Assembly (NCBI GenBank): GCA_019916065.1
Contig: CM034238.1
Coordinates: forward strand, 37,539,375 to 37,603,374
Length of the DNA: 64,000 nt
Origin: Vitellaria paradoxa
Lineage: Eukaryota; Streptophyta; Magnoliopsida; Ericales; Sapotaceae
Direction of reading: 5' to 3'
Shown: piece by piece, positions 10,331 to 21,921 of the stretch
Numbering within the stretch: the first letter of the stretch is position 1
Layout of the letters: each line of letters begins with the position of its first letter
Made by a program: the position numbers and the translations under genes
Notes under the pieces: generated by a model
The model's database searches: none
What the model was told of the DNA's origin: nothing
Seen by the model: the letters and a program-made list of their open reading frames with translations, nothing else

Positions 10331-12865
10331 TCAATTTATAGGCTTTAAACCCATTGCTCTAGATGAATTATACACTTGATCTCTAGTTAAGCCCTTTGTT
10401 AAAGGATCAACAATATTATCCTTTGATCTTACGTAATCAATGGATATTATTCCATTAGGGATCCATTGTCTCACGGTATTATGTCTACGACGTATATGTC
10501 ATGACTTACCGTTATACATATTATTTTGCGCCCTTCCTATTGCTGATTGACTATCAAAATGTATGCAAATAGCGGACACAAATTTTGGCCACATAGGCAT
10601 ATCCTCTAAAAAGTTACGAAGCCACTCAGCTTCTTCCCCCGTCTTATCTAATGCTATAAACTCAGATTCCATAGTAGATCTGGCTGTACACGTTTGGCTA
10701 GAGGATTTCCACGAAATAACTACACCCCCAAGTGTAAAGACATATCCAATGAATATACAATCAATAGTTTTAGGTCCAGTTTTAGTCATTTAGGAGTTGG
10801 AATCGCAACCTTAGCTAAACACCCCCACACTCTTAAGAATTTATAGGTAGGTTCTCGACCATTCCATAATTCATGAGGAGTTTTATCCAATTTTTTATGG
10901 GGTATTTTGTTGAGAACATAATTTGCGGAAAGCAAAGCTTCCCCACACAAATTCTGGAGTGAACCAGAACTTATTAACATAGCATTCATCATTTCTTTTA
11001 AAATTCTATTCTTACGTTCAGCAATACCATTTTGCTGAGGTGTGTAAGGTGCAGTTGTTTGATGAATAATGCCATATGCAGCATAAATTTGCGCAAATGG
11101 TGAGTCATATTCACCACCTCTATCACTTTTTAGCATTTTAATTTTCTTACTAAGTTGGTTCTCAACTTCATTTTTATATTGTATAAATATGTCTAATGCT
11201 TCATCTTTGCTTCTTAGCAAATATACAGAACAGTATCTTGTACAATCATCGATAAAAAACTTTTTACCACCTCTAGTTTGAACATACTTGAAATCACAAA
11301 TGTCTGTGTGAATTAATTCTAGAGGTTCAGTGCTTCTTTCAATTTAGTGAAAAAGAAGCTTTAACCAATTTGGCTTCAACACAAGTTTCACACTTATGTT
11401 CCATGTTAATATTAAATTTTGGCAAAATATTTAAATTCATTAATCTTCTTAGAGTGCCAAAATTCACATGTCCTAATCTACCATGCCAAACATCAACAGG
11501 CTCAAGCAAGTAAGCAGAAGATAAATTATTATTAATCTTTGGTACAATAGTCATTACGTTTAGTTTGAAGAGGCCATCACATATGTACCCATTTCCAACA
11601 TACATATCATTTTTAGTCAATACAAATTTATCAGACTCAAATACTAGTCTAAACCCTTTCTTGCTCAATACTGACCCTAAAACCAAATTCTTGCGAATAT
11701 CAGGCACATGAAATACATCATTAAGAGTAAGCTCCTTTCCTGAAGTCATTTTCAGCACAATCTTTCCTTTTCCTTCAACCTTGGAGGTTGCTGAATTACC
11801 CATATGTAATTGTTCCCTTTCCACTGCTTGGTAAGATGAGAACATCCACCTATTGGTATAAATGTGACGAGTGGCTCTAGTGTCCACCCACCATTCCTTT
11901 GGATTACTTCCAATCAGGCTCACTTCAAAGATAACTGCTAAAAGATGCATATCATCCACATGACTCTCTACTTCAGTTATATTAGCTTGATTTGTTTTCT
12001 TCCTTTTCTTGGAAGGCTCTTGAGCTTTCTGCATGCGATAGTCTTTTGCTCATTGGCCAGGTTTCTCACAAATATAGCATTTTCCTTGAAACCTTTTAAA
12101 GCTGCCAGTATTTGAGCTTTCTCCAGTGTACTTCCTTTTCTTACTGTTGGTATGTTTCACTTGCTCTATCACATTAGGTTTGGACACCATGTGCTGATAT
12201 CCACTTTTCTTATTAGAATTGCGGTTATCTTCCTCTATCCTCAATCTCACAATAAGATCTTCAAGTTTCATCTTCTTACGCTTATGCTTGAGGTAATTTT
12301 TGAATTCTTTGCAAGATGGTGGTAGTTTCTCAATTATTGCAGCAACTTGGAATGACTCACTAATTATCATCCCCTCAGCATGTATCTCATGTATGATTAC
12401 TTGGAGATCTTGACCTTGATGGATTACACTCTTTGAATCAATCATTTTGTACTCAAGAAATTTGTCAACTACAAATTTCTTCGAGCCAGCATCTTCTATC
12501 TTGTACTTTTTGTCTAAAGATTCCCAAAGTTCCTTAGATGTTTTTATTGGACTATAGACGTTATATAACATGTTATCCAATCCATTGAGGATATAATTAC
12601 GGCATAAGAAATCGGCATGTTTCCATGCCTCAACCGCTGCCACAACATGACTGTCAGTCTCATCCTCATCCAAATGTGGCACATCTTCCTTAAGAAATTT
12701 TGCCAAATTCAGTGTTATGAGATAAAATAGCATTTTTTGTTGCCATCTTTTAAAATCGATACCACTGAATTTTTTTGGTTTCTCACCATGGCCTATAGGT
12801 ACATTAGGAGCAGTGATCGGTGTTACAGCCGGAGCAGTAACAGAATTTACCGTCTCACTTGCCAT
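10331..12865 (-). pseudogene. Copia gag-pol pseudogene with integrase-RNase H fusion, unit 1
   Basis: Minus strand, from ATG at 12865. Gag (12865-12050) has a UBN2-type body and a decayed zinc knuckle CYICEKPGQ followed by TGA where an Arg codon is expected. The protease/pre-integrase segment (12034-11339) shows WWVDTRATRH, with Arg replacing Gly of the catalytic D-(S/T)-G-A, then the HHCC region WHGRLGH...CETC. A frameshift shared by all copies precedes the integrase core, and here a TAA also interrupts it near 11338. The core keeps HTDICDF, SDRGGEY and QQNGIAERKNR (D, D, E). Integrase ends IDCIFIGY and runs directly into RNase H ([31 protein letters not shown]); all of RT is missing. A TGA precedes HIRRRHN, and the frame ends at 10331 after GLKPIN. 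Confidence 0.9.
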
Positions 12866-14125
12866 ATTTTCAAATCTAGAAAATAGACAAATTTAAAATT
12901 AAGAATAACCAATTAAATAATTAAAAAAATACAAAGCCAATTTTTCCTTCCAAAAATATTCCAAGATAAAATGTGCTAATAACTTATTTTGCACAAATAT
13001 ATATATATATATATATCTTTTCCAATTAAGGCAGATTACAAAACCTTCAATTTTACCATGCAACACAATAGACACAATGAATTGTAGAAATTCTGCACAG
13101 TAAATTGTAGAATAACACAGGAAAATTTAAATTTTATTTTAAATTTCAAAATTTTCAGTGATGCAGATAAATATAAAGTTCTATTGAAAAAAAAATTGGT
13201 GCAATAAAGAAATGAATCTGTGGCAAAATTATCTATTCAAACAGATATGGACTATATACAGTTATGAATAGAATACAAGATAACTGTTCACACAAAACCA
13301 CTGGAATTGAAACAGAAGCAACTCGAGAGAGAAAGAAAAAAAAATCTACCGAATTAATTGAGTTGCAGTCTAGCAATCCAATTGATTATCAATTCCCACA
13401 CCAATTCCTACAAAGTCAATTTGACTTTGCTTTAAATGACTTGAAAAGACAATCAGATGATAAAGCTACAATGCTAAGTAATTTAAAAACACAAATATAT
13501 ATTAATATATATTATTTGTAAAGAAACACAAACCAGTGATATCAAGGTTCAATCTTCACACTAATGTACTTACGTATTTTAATGCAAAAGCATAAAGCAT
13601 ACACACAGTGGATAAATCTAAATTTGATTTAATGGTTAAACAATTCAAATTAGAGCATCAAAACCGAAAAAGCAAATAACTTTTAATCAGGAGGAAAATT
13701 TGTGCATTGATGTTCTGTAACAGAACACTTCAAAATAAAAATGAGAAGTTTTCCAAACGTCAATTAATTTTGAGATGTCTGGCCACTGGGCGGTGCACAA
13801 AAACTGAGCATTTAAGGGGAAGATTTAAGCACCACAGAAAGTGATCAATTTCAGTATAGAATGGAAAAATCATGCAGTCCAGGACGCAGTAACAGAAAGA
13901 AATTGTTCGGGAACTAACAAAAGAAAAAAGACAGTGCGGTGAACCGACACAAAACCAATCAATTAATTTTGGAAAACCACATCAAACCGAAAATTGAAAA
14001 CCACAGAGTCTGAAAATGCAATTCCGTAACACACAAATTTTTTTTTTTTAATTTTATAACACAACAAATAACCATAGAAATTAAAACAGTGACTGGACCA
14101 ACAAAAAAAAAATCAGTCTTAAGAT
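12866..14125 (-). other. Copia 5' leader between LTR and gag, unit 1
   Basis: This is the internal non-coding leader of the minus-strand element, about 1.26 kb and AT-rich, with a (TA)n at about 13000-13018. Short open frames here are not conserved among the three units. No canonical primer-binding site was recognised next to the 5' LTR. Confidence 0.6.
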
Positions 14126-14900
14126 TGTTGTCAATATTAGTCAAATCAGTCACTGTTTATGGAGAATAAATAAAAAAAATCAGAAATAAAACTTACAATT
14201 TTCAGTGAAATTTAGATGCACTTTGATCAAGTTTAATGTTGAACATTATCTCCTTAAGACTGAATTCGTCCCCCACAAGACTTCTAGTTTTAACGGACGT
14301 CAGTCTCTCAGAGTAGAATGATCACACATACACACAATTTGTATGTTCTTGCGAACCAAACTTTGCTTGTATTCTTTGTATGCAAAAAATGAATTTTCTT
14401 ATGCAAAAGAATTTTGTATGTAATATTTTTAATGAAAAAAAATCCAACCCTTTTTTATGCAAAGATGAATGTTTAAATAATTAGTCATTAGTCATATCTA
14501 TTGGAAGAATAGATACAACCATTCATGAAGAGGAGCATCTATTCATAGAACAGACATGTCTGTCAAAGAAGGGACACTCCAAAACGACGTAGTTTTAGAG
14601 ATAATAATTTGACCAGGCTAATAGTTAGAGTAAGTTAATGGGCCAAAGAATTATTTAAGCCCAAAATCCATTAAAAGATTAATTAAGCCCAAAATTTATT
14701 CAGGCCCACTGTGGTCCTCACTTTGAAGCCAATTTTCATTCACATAATTCATGATTTTGAACATGTGAATACATGGAATTAATATTCTTACATAATTATA
14801 TTAATTCCGCATTTGATCCATAATTAATAATATATGGACCTCACATAAATATTGGCTTTAAAGTCAATAAAATTCATAGTTAAAAGCATGAATTCCAATA
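14126..14900 (-). repeat. 5' LTR of copia element, unit 1
   Basis: A 775-bp LTR homologous to 4744-5535. It starts TGTTGTCAATATT and ends AATTCCAATA on the plus strand. The terminal C-to-T change spoils the inverted repeat. It is followed directly by the target duplication GATTT. Confidence 0.9.
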
Positions 14901-14905
14901 GATTT

Positions 14906-17007
14906 ATTATTTAAGCCGATGACTTGGTGGACTACATGCATGTGTCGAATATTGTCTCTTTATTTTTATCTTAGTAATATTAGGTTTAAATTTTGGGTAT
15001 ATAGTTAGAATCCGACCAAATACTAGGTCAATGTTGAGTTTTCAAACACTTTTAAGTCTTTTATTACGTTATCAAGTTTTTTTTTTTTTTTTTAATGAGT
15101 ATATAACTAGTTTTTGAATTGTTAATGCCCAAGAATAGGCAACAAATTGTTTTAAATAAATAGAAAAAATATGATTGTATAAAAAAATATATTGAAAAAG
15201 AGAATCACAATGATATTGAAAAGACAGAGAGTTACAATTAAAAAATATATATAAATATATATTTGTTTACGTTTACTATCTTCAAATAATAGACTCAGAA
15301 ATAATTCGTATTATTCCAATTATTTTCTATAACAAATTCTTGTGATCAAGACATTTTCCCAAAAAAAACAAATATTAGAAATTAGTTAACAGCCTTTTAA
15401 TCCAACAAATTCCTATAAATTAAATTTTTGTAGAAATTTGTAAGAATATTGAATGGTGCACGGATTGGTTCCAAAATTAAGTCTATACTGTAGGAATCTT
15501 CATTAGGGTCTATAATGCATGTGAACATAACCGATTTGAATTGCATTGTAAAATGATAAAAATGTCCCTAGCCCATCAATAACACTCATCTACTCTCTCT
15601 CTCTGTCATAGTTTCCTTATTATTAAAATAGTTTATTTTATTAAATTATTTTAGTTTTATTAAATCTAATAATAATTTATTATTAAATTAAGTTATAATG
15701 ATACATTTTATTAAAATTAATTATTATTAAAAATTAATTTTTATAAAATTAAATTAATTAATTTAAATATATTTTATTAAATTAATTATTCAAATAAGTT
15801 TTAAATATATTTTATTGAATTCAATTAATTTAAGATAATTAATTTTTTTAATTTTTAATAGTTAATTATTTATATATATATTTTTCTACGATCAAACTTA
15901 ATTTTAGTGGAGAACATTTTTGAAAAAAATTAATAATTTTTAAATTTTATCCTATCATGATCAAAATAATATTTATAAATTACAAAAGTTAAAACTATAA
16001 AAAATTAAAAATTAAAAGGTGTGTTCCAACAGATTTTGCAAGAATTTAAAAAAACAAGTGATCTAACATTTATACAAAAAAATACACAAAACTCTAAAAA
16101 TTTTGAAAATCATCCACTAAAATTTTAACACGTGTGCTTTTATATAATTTTAATAATTTATATCAAATCAAACATAAACATTTAACAATCATTACACAAT
16201 AATTTCAAAACTTACTTTTGGAAACTTTTGGTAATGGTTGGAGCTCCAAACGAACTACATAGTCTAGTTGGGAAATACATTAAACCAGCTCACACAAACT
16301 TTTGCCAGAAATTTTGCCGTGTACACATATACACACAGACATGCATCTTTGTCAGAAATGATAAGGACGTTGGTCCATATCTTTGTCTTGTTCTTTGCTT
16401 CTTTTGTTTTCTTTTCTATGTTCTGTTTTATTTACTTTATTATTATTATTATTATTTTTTGTATTATTCCCAAAGAAAAGTCAAAAAAGAGGAACGCAAT
16501 TCTCCTTTCACCGGGTCAGAGGCGTTTCACTTTCACAAGTAGCAGTTCCTCAGCCTTACTACTTGCTTTTTAGAGCTTTTTTAGTAATAAATTATTAAAA
16601 TTGGTCAATTTTACTAATACGATATTAATAGTTTAAAACTTATGAATTTACTATAATTAGTGAAATAAATATATGACTAACAGCACTTAGGATTAGCTTG
16701 GGTAGCTCGTGATTTTACTTTTCACATAAACCACACCAATTCGATTATTGACTCAATTGTTAAAGGACAGTGTGTTCTGTTATTTCAGAAGAGAGGTTGA
16801 AGAGTATTTTAAAAAAATAAAAGAGTTTCACCAAAATTATAAGTTCATTAATTTTTAAGTTTCACCAATACCTCTAATTTTATCTATATAATGATATAGG
16901 TATAATAAAATTCAAGTCAATCCTCAATCCCATATGGTTTCAAATTCGGAAGATGGGTAAATTCAAATTATTTTATGACAACTTCTAGGTCAAAACAAGA
17001 ATTGGGT

Positions 17008-17098
<91 letters not shown>

Positions 17099-17391
17099 AG
17101 AGAGACTAAAAAAAATTCTGATTCCAATACAAACCCAAATTATGGGAATGAAATCTATTTGGAGATTGAAGCCTAATTATCTTGTGAGACCACAAAGATA
17201 ATCTGCCAACAGGATTGTTTTTTAAAAGAAAAAAAAATTAAATGAGCCCTAAATAGAATAAATAGCTATTAATGAAACAAAATTAGTCCAACATAAAAGA
17301 CCCAAGTGATAAATAGGGCCAGTTATTAACTAGGCCTTTAAAAAAAGCGTGGTAATCTAAATACTTGGAAACTAGGCTAAAATTATATAAC
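14906..17391. other. AT-rich intergenic DNA, unit 1
   Basis: No gene or RNA is recognised. There are A/T homopolymers and (ATT)n-like tracts near 15640-15860 and 16440. Open frames near 16230-16570 are driven by T-rich sequence and have no family features. The GA tract is listed separately. Confidence 0.55.
17009..17104. repeat. GA microsatellite, unit 1
   Basis: A nearly perfect (GA)n of about 96 bp with one A interruption near 17094. The equivalent tract in unit 2 is only about 28 bp. Confidence 0.95.
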
Positions 17392-17405
17392 TCAATAAAA
17401 TTAGG

Positions 17406-17728
17406 AACCCCAAGGGGTTAGATGGGATGGTCTTGGACTGGGACTTAGGGGCTTACCACCCCAAGGTCTCAAGTTCAACTCTCCTCTCTAGCAAAACTTG
17501 GGGCCAGCTTCCCGGGCGTAAAGCGTAGTAAAGGTTGGTAGGACGGGCCTCTTTGACTGGACGAACCGTATCCAGTTCTTGGGTGTGGGTCCGACTCCCC
17601 GCCGCTACGCGAGTTCGCGATTTACCGCTATACATGTTGAGGGGCCGGTATGTGTAGCACAAACCAAAAGAGATTCACTCTCTAGGGGTTTGGCCTAGGG
17701 AGTGAATCTCTCGAGGTCAAATCCTTTT
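17406..17728 (+). mobile_element. tRNA-derived SINE with 14-bp target duplication, unit 1
   Basis: A 323-bp insert flanked by identical 14-bp direct repeats TCAATAAAATTAGG at 17392-17405 and 17729-17742. The head contains a B-box-like CTCAAGTTCAACTCTCC (AAGTTCAAGTCTCC in unit 2) preceded by an A-box-like region around GGTTAGATGGGATGG. The 3' part has a long hairpin (17670-17710) and ends in a short T-rich tail. It is GC-richer than its surroundings. I do not know the family name. Confidence 0.72.
17670..17710. repeat. Long hairpin in SINE tail, unit 1
   Basis: GAGATTCACTCTCTAGG, a 7-base loop, then CCTAGGGAGTGAATCTC: a 17-bp stem with one mismatch. Unit 2 carries a slightly degraded version. 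Confidence 0.8.
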
Positions 17729-17742
17729 TCAATAAAATTAGG

Positions 17743-18869
17743 GTCCAATGGTTACGAAAAATAAATAAATAAAAAATTTGTTACCACGATCATTATGTCA
17801 AATACACAATTAAAATTTGTTTCGAGGCAATATTTTGTTGGAACGAAAATTTTAACCCTAAGTTTGAATTTTAAAATTAACTAAATAATAAATTTGAATA
17901 TCTTATTTGCAGGAAAGAATCATCACAAATCACAAATAGCTCCTAATTCAAATAATACAACCAAAATATCTAAATTTGTAATTTAAAAAATCATTAACCT
18001 AGTCCAAATGGAATTCGATTCTCAAATTCTGATGATGCACCTAAAGATTTAGAGATCAGACACATGGTTATCCAAAACCCTCTAAAAATAAACAAAACTG
18101 CTATGAAGAAAAGAATGAATGAAGCAAGTCAAAAATAGAGGGATCAATTGAGGGAAAAAAGAAAGAAATAATAAAGGGGAGAGAGGTAAAAAAAAGAAAA
18201 AAGTTTCAAACACTCTAAAAACTTGGAACTTGAAGATTTTGCAACAACATTCCGAATATGGCTATAGATAGAAGGTTCCACATAAGAATGATGTAAAGTT
18301 TATTCTTTTTTTTTTTTTTTGTAACCTAAAGTCTTCATACTCTGAATTTTTTAATAGAAGTCTTAAAATTTCTCTTAAATTCTCTACATTTATATACATC
18401 CTTAATTTTTGTATTATTTTCATTTCTTTATTAATTGAAGCAATAAATTAGAAACAAAATCCGTTAAGAAAATATTCAACAATATTGTGGGATAGTGATA
18501 ATTTGTGAATATGAGTTTAACGAAAAACTTCGATTGCTTCCTAAAAAGAAATTTGCGTAAACAACAAATATTATTTTATCAAGCAACCAAGCAGCTCTAA
18601 ACATGAGTTAGATTTTAAATAAGGCACATTGATTAATCACATAAAATGATAAATTATAACTGATAAAATGTGATTAATCAATGATTAAATAGAGTAAATA
18701 ATGATTATTCCATAATTTATAATACATCTTATTCACAGATGAGAAAAGGCTAAGTGCATGGTAATTGTCTGTAAAGCACGGAAGAAGGAAAAGGAGTCAC
18801 AAGGACCCGTCAGACAGCTATTTGGAGGGTGTCTCATTTGCATGAACCTTCCCATAATAGAATGTTGAG

Positions 18870-18905
<36 letters not shown>

Positions 18906-20367
18906 AAGAAATAGAAAAAATCTTCCAAGTGTTGCACTTCCCTTTGGACGCTAGTCCAGAGGGTGCCTTGTTTGCGAAACCATTTGAAAGATAGAAAGTT
19001 AGGACCAAAAATCATGAAAAGGAAATGGATAAGTAAAGTCTTCCCTTCAGACGGCTGTTTTGGAGGGAATTTTGTTTAGAGGCAAGTTCGTATGACAGAA
19101 AGTGAGCTAAGTTTCAAGTGATTAAAAGAACTTCAGTGTGGACTTACCCTTCAAGGGACTTGGAGATGGTGCTACTGTGCAGACAGTACAACTTGTAAAT
19201 TTTTACAAACTTGAAATTATATCAATTTTGTAGTTATTCTGTCATTCATGAAAATAGTTTCGCAGCTAGAAGAAGTGAGGGTTTTCTGATTTTTATAAAA
19301 TATATGTAATATTTCATTATGGTCAATCTTGTTTCTCTTATTATGCGTAGCTAAATTTTCATTACCCATTCTCAATATAAGAAGTGCTGTAGTTAGGATA
19401 TAATTCAAAATTTTCCACCATGGATTGCAGTTTAAAACCTTAAAGAAGAAAGTAAGAAATTTATAATCATTCTTGATATTTTATGGGTTAGAAATCATGG
19501 AAACGTAGTTACAATCCCACTTCTGTGTGTCTGGTTTCTAACCCTTACATGCAGAATACTCGATCCAATGGCATGATTCACAAAATTAAAAGAAAAAAAA
19601 TAAAATCATAATTTATTCTCAATATTTTTAATCACTTTAAAAGAAAAACTATTCGATCCATCTACACCAAGTTATAATTGGATTGAGTTATAAAGTAAGA
19701 AAACTTGAATAATAACCTTAACGAAAGCTTCCAGCTTTCTATCATCACATGCATAGCAGAAAACATTAGTTTATGTACCTCCTGGAGAATCTCTTTTTGT
19801 AATTAATTTGTACATAGGGGTATGCCCCCAAGATGATGTAAGTATTTCCCAATGAATCCAAATTATACTTAATTACCAAAAAAAAAAAAAAACTTAACGA
19901 AAGCTTAGATTGAATTGAGATGAGTTTTCTTCCATTACTTTGATGAACTTAAAGAAGAAAAAAAAAGAAAAAATCACAACCTAATTTACAAACAACAAAT
20001 TTCTCTTAGTGAATCTTAGAGTTTCATTTTAATTTTCTTGTAAAAAATTTTCAAAAGATTCTCATTTCCTTAAGTTCGACCCCAAATTCTCACCAAGTTA
20101 TATTCTAGATTAACTCTCGTGCACTTGTGAGGTTTTGTTTTTCCACTATTTTGCAAGAACAGAGTTCAAAAGCAGTCACACACATTGAGTTCAAATTCAA
20201 CTCGTTAAAATTATGAATTAAGACTATTTGTTTCTATAAAAATTATCACTTCGATTTTAACTCCAAAATTTAAAATTAGGTAAATATTTGTTGAATTCTT
20301 GGTCTAACTTGGACATGCACACCTTTCATTTTACCCTCTCTTATTAGAGAAGACCAAGTCATAGTGC
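17743..20367. other. AT-rich intergenic DNA, unit 1
   Basis: No gene or RNA is recognised. It contains a poly(A) run of about 34 at 18871-18904, other A/T runs (18308-18320, 19879-19891), and a GC-richer segment at 18720-19190 without a conserved frame. Open frames here are short and their ends shift between units 1 and 2. Confidence 0.5.
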
Positions 20368-20375
20368 CTATTTAG

Positions 20376-20815
20376 TAGGGTTGGAAACGAGCTAACATAA
20401 GCACAGCTCAATCTATTTATGCCGAGTTCGAACTCGAACTCAAGTTTATTTGAACTTTTATATAGGGTCGATTTTGACTCAATAAAAAATAATTTAGGCT
20501 CGAGATCCGTTCGTAAATAATTTGATTAAATCAGAACGACGTTGATTTATTCTAAAATATAATAAATAAAATATTATAAAAAATATAATAAAGTTTTTTA
20601 AAAATATTAAAATATTATAAAATATATATAATATTTTATTGAGTCGACTCATGATCTTCCGAGTCGATCTTTTCTAAACTCAAACTCAAGCTCAAGCTCA
20701 AGCTCAAATATAAATAAGTTACGAATCAAGTTCGATTCAAGCTTCTTTTAGTAACAATTCGAACTCGAGCCAAATTCAAATAGCTCGCAAATAACTCAAT
20801 TCATTTCAACCCCTA
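20376..20815. mobile_element. hAT-like MITE, unit 1
   Basis: A 440-bp element starting TAGGGTTGGAAACGAG and ending in the near-complement (TTCATTTCAACCCCTA), flanked by a perfect 8-bp target duplication CTATTTAG at 20368-20375 and 20816-20823. An 8-bp duplication is the hAT signature. The interior holds GAACTCGAACTCAAG and AAGCTCAAGCTCAAG words common in plant elements of this kind. It has no coding capacity. Confidence 0.82.
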
Positions 20816-21092
20816 CTATTTAGAGAGCCAAATTTTGGTAAAAATTAAATAAACAAATAAATAAATTTTGGATTGTTTAGTGTGTTTCTCAAAAAATATA
20901 TAAAAATTAGTAAAAGTTAAAAACAATTAGAGAATGTTAGAGAATGTTAAAAATAGTTGGAAAATTTTTATTTAAAAAAAATGACTAAAAACGAATTAGA
21001 GATTTTTGACTAAATTTAATCGTCCAAACCCACACTTGCTCCCTTAATGAATGATGGCACTTGAAATTCCTGATTATCTTTGGACTATGAAT

Positions 21093-21730
21093 ATGTTTGA
21101 TTTGGAAGATTGGATAATGAAATATAAGTAATACCATGAGATAATCGATATAATTTGATATAGCATAGGATTGATTTTGTGTGTGAGATTATTTTTTTAG
21201 TATTTTATTGATGAGATACTAAAATGGGATAAAAGATATTATTCGACATAAAATATAATAGGAAATAATTTTGAAACTTTAGATTTTAGTGAGAAGCAAA
21301 CGTGGGTAGGCGATATGTAATACCACTACTCCTAGGCTGTGTTTATTTGTCGGTGTTTGTTTGTCGAGTATTTGTTTTGGAGGATTGGATTGTGTTTAAC
21401 CAAGTTAACTATAGTTCTGTGTTTGGTTCGTAGTATTAGAATTTCGGACTACACTATTTATCCCCTAAAATGGGGATAAGTAATACCATGGGATAGTGAT
21501 ATTACATATCCTTAATCGTCGGATTTGTTTTCCACAAAAATATAAATGTTCAAGTTATTTCCTGTCACATTTTATATCAAATTATATTTTTATTTCACTT
21601 TATATTCTATCAACCAAATATCAAAAGAATAATCTCACATAAAAAAATTTATCTTATATTATATCTAATTTCATATATTATTGATAGTATTTTTTATACC
21701 CATTATCCAATCCCCAAATCAAGCATTGCC
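21093..21730. repeat. Inverted-repeat element, possible MITE, unit 1
   Basis: TGTTTGATTTGGAAGATTGG near 21094 is inverted at 21701-21730 (reverse complement GCTTGATTTGGGGATTGG), and similarity continues inward through GATAATG. Related inverted words near 21360-21400 suggest nesting. No convincing target duplication was found. Confidence 0.4.
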
Positions 21731-21793
21731 AATAAGCCTTAGAAAATGATGAAAGTGCTATTGGGTTAATGAACTTGGGAGGCAATGGTGCCA

Positions 21794-21921
21794 CCTAAAC
21801 CCAATAAGTTGTGTTGAAATCAAAGCTAACTAAACCCAAGTTGTGTTGAAATCAAAGCTAACAAAACCCAAGTTGTGCTGAAATCAAAGCTACCTAAACC
21901 CAAGTTGTGTTGAAATCAAAA
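21794..21921 (+). repeat. 32-bp tandem repeat, four copies, unit 1
   Basis: The phrase AAGTTGTGTTGAAATCAAAG begins at 21806, 21838, 21870 (one base changed) and 21902, an exact 32-bp period. In unit 2 the third copy is shortened. Confidence 0.9.

Larger units (their letters stand above)
4744..14900 (-). mobile_element. Ty1/copia LTR retrotransposon lacking RT, unit 1
   Basis: A 10,157-bp minus-strand element including a nested 4.2-kb CACTA transposon. Both LTRs are present and bounded by TGTTGG...CCAACA (right end decayed to CCAATA). A perfect 5-bp target duplication GATTT flanks it at 4739-4743 and 14901-14905. A polypurine tract is visible on the minus strand next to the 3' LTR (run of C on plus, 5538-5544). 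Domain order is gag, protease, pre-integrase, integrase core, RNase H, which with integrase upstream identifies copia. Reverse transcriptase is absent. I could not match a canonical initiator-Met primer binding site. Confidence 0.9.

Noticed and set aside
14100..14125. Primer binding site for initiator tRNA-Met next to the copia 5' LTR.
   Set aside because: The sequence beside the LTR (ATCTTAAGACTG on the minus strand) does not match the usual TGGTATCAGAGC; another primer or decay is possible.
16228..16598. Three overlapping plus-strand open frames of about 70-105 codons.
   Set aside because: They overlap in different frames over T-rich and (ATT)n sequence, change length between units and have no recognisable domain.
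17440..17520. Functional tRNA gene.
   Set aside because: Box-like sequences are present but no cloverleaf with paired acceptor stem can be drawn; target duplications show it is a SINE.
18733..19015. Minus-strand frames with poly-Phe.
   Set aside because: They are produced by reading through the poly(A) run; the residues on either side are in different contexts in the two units.
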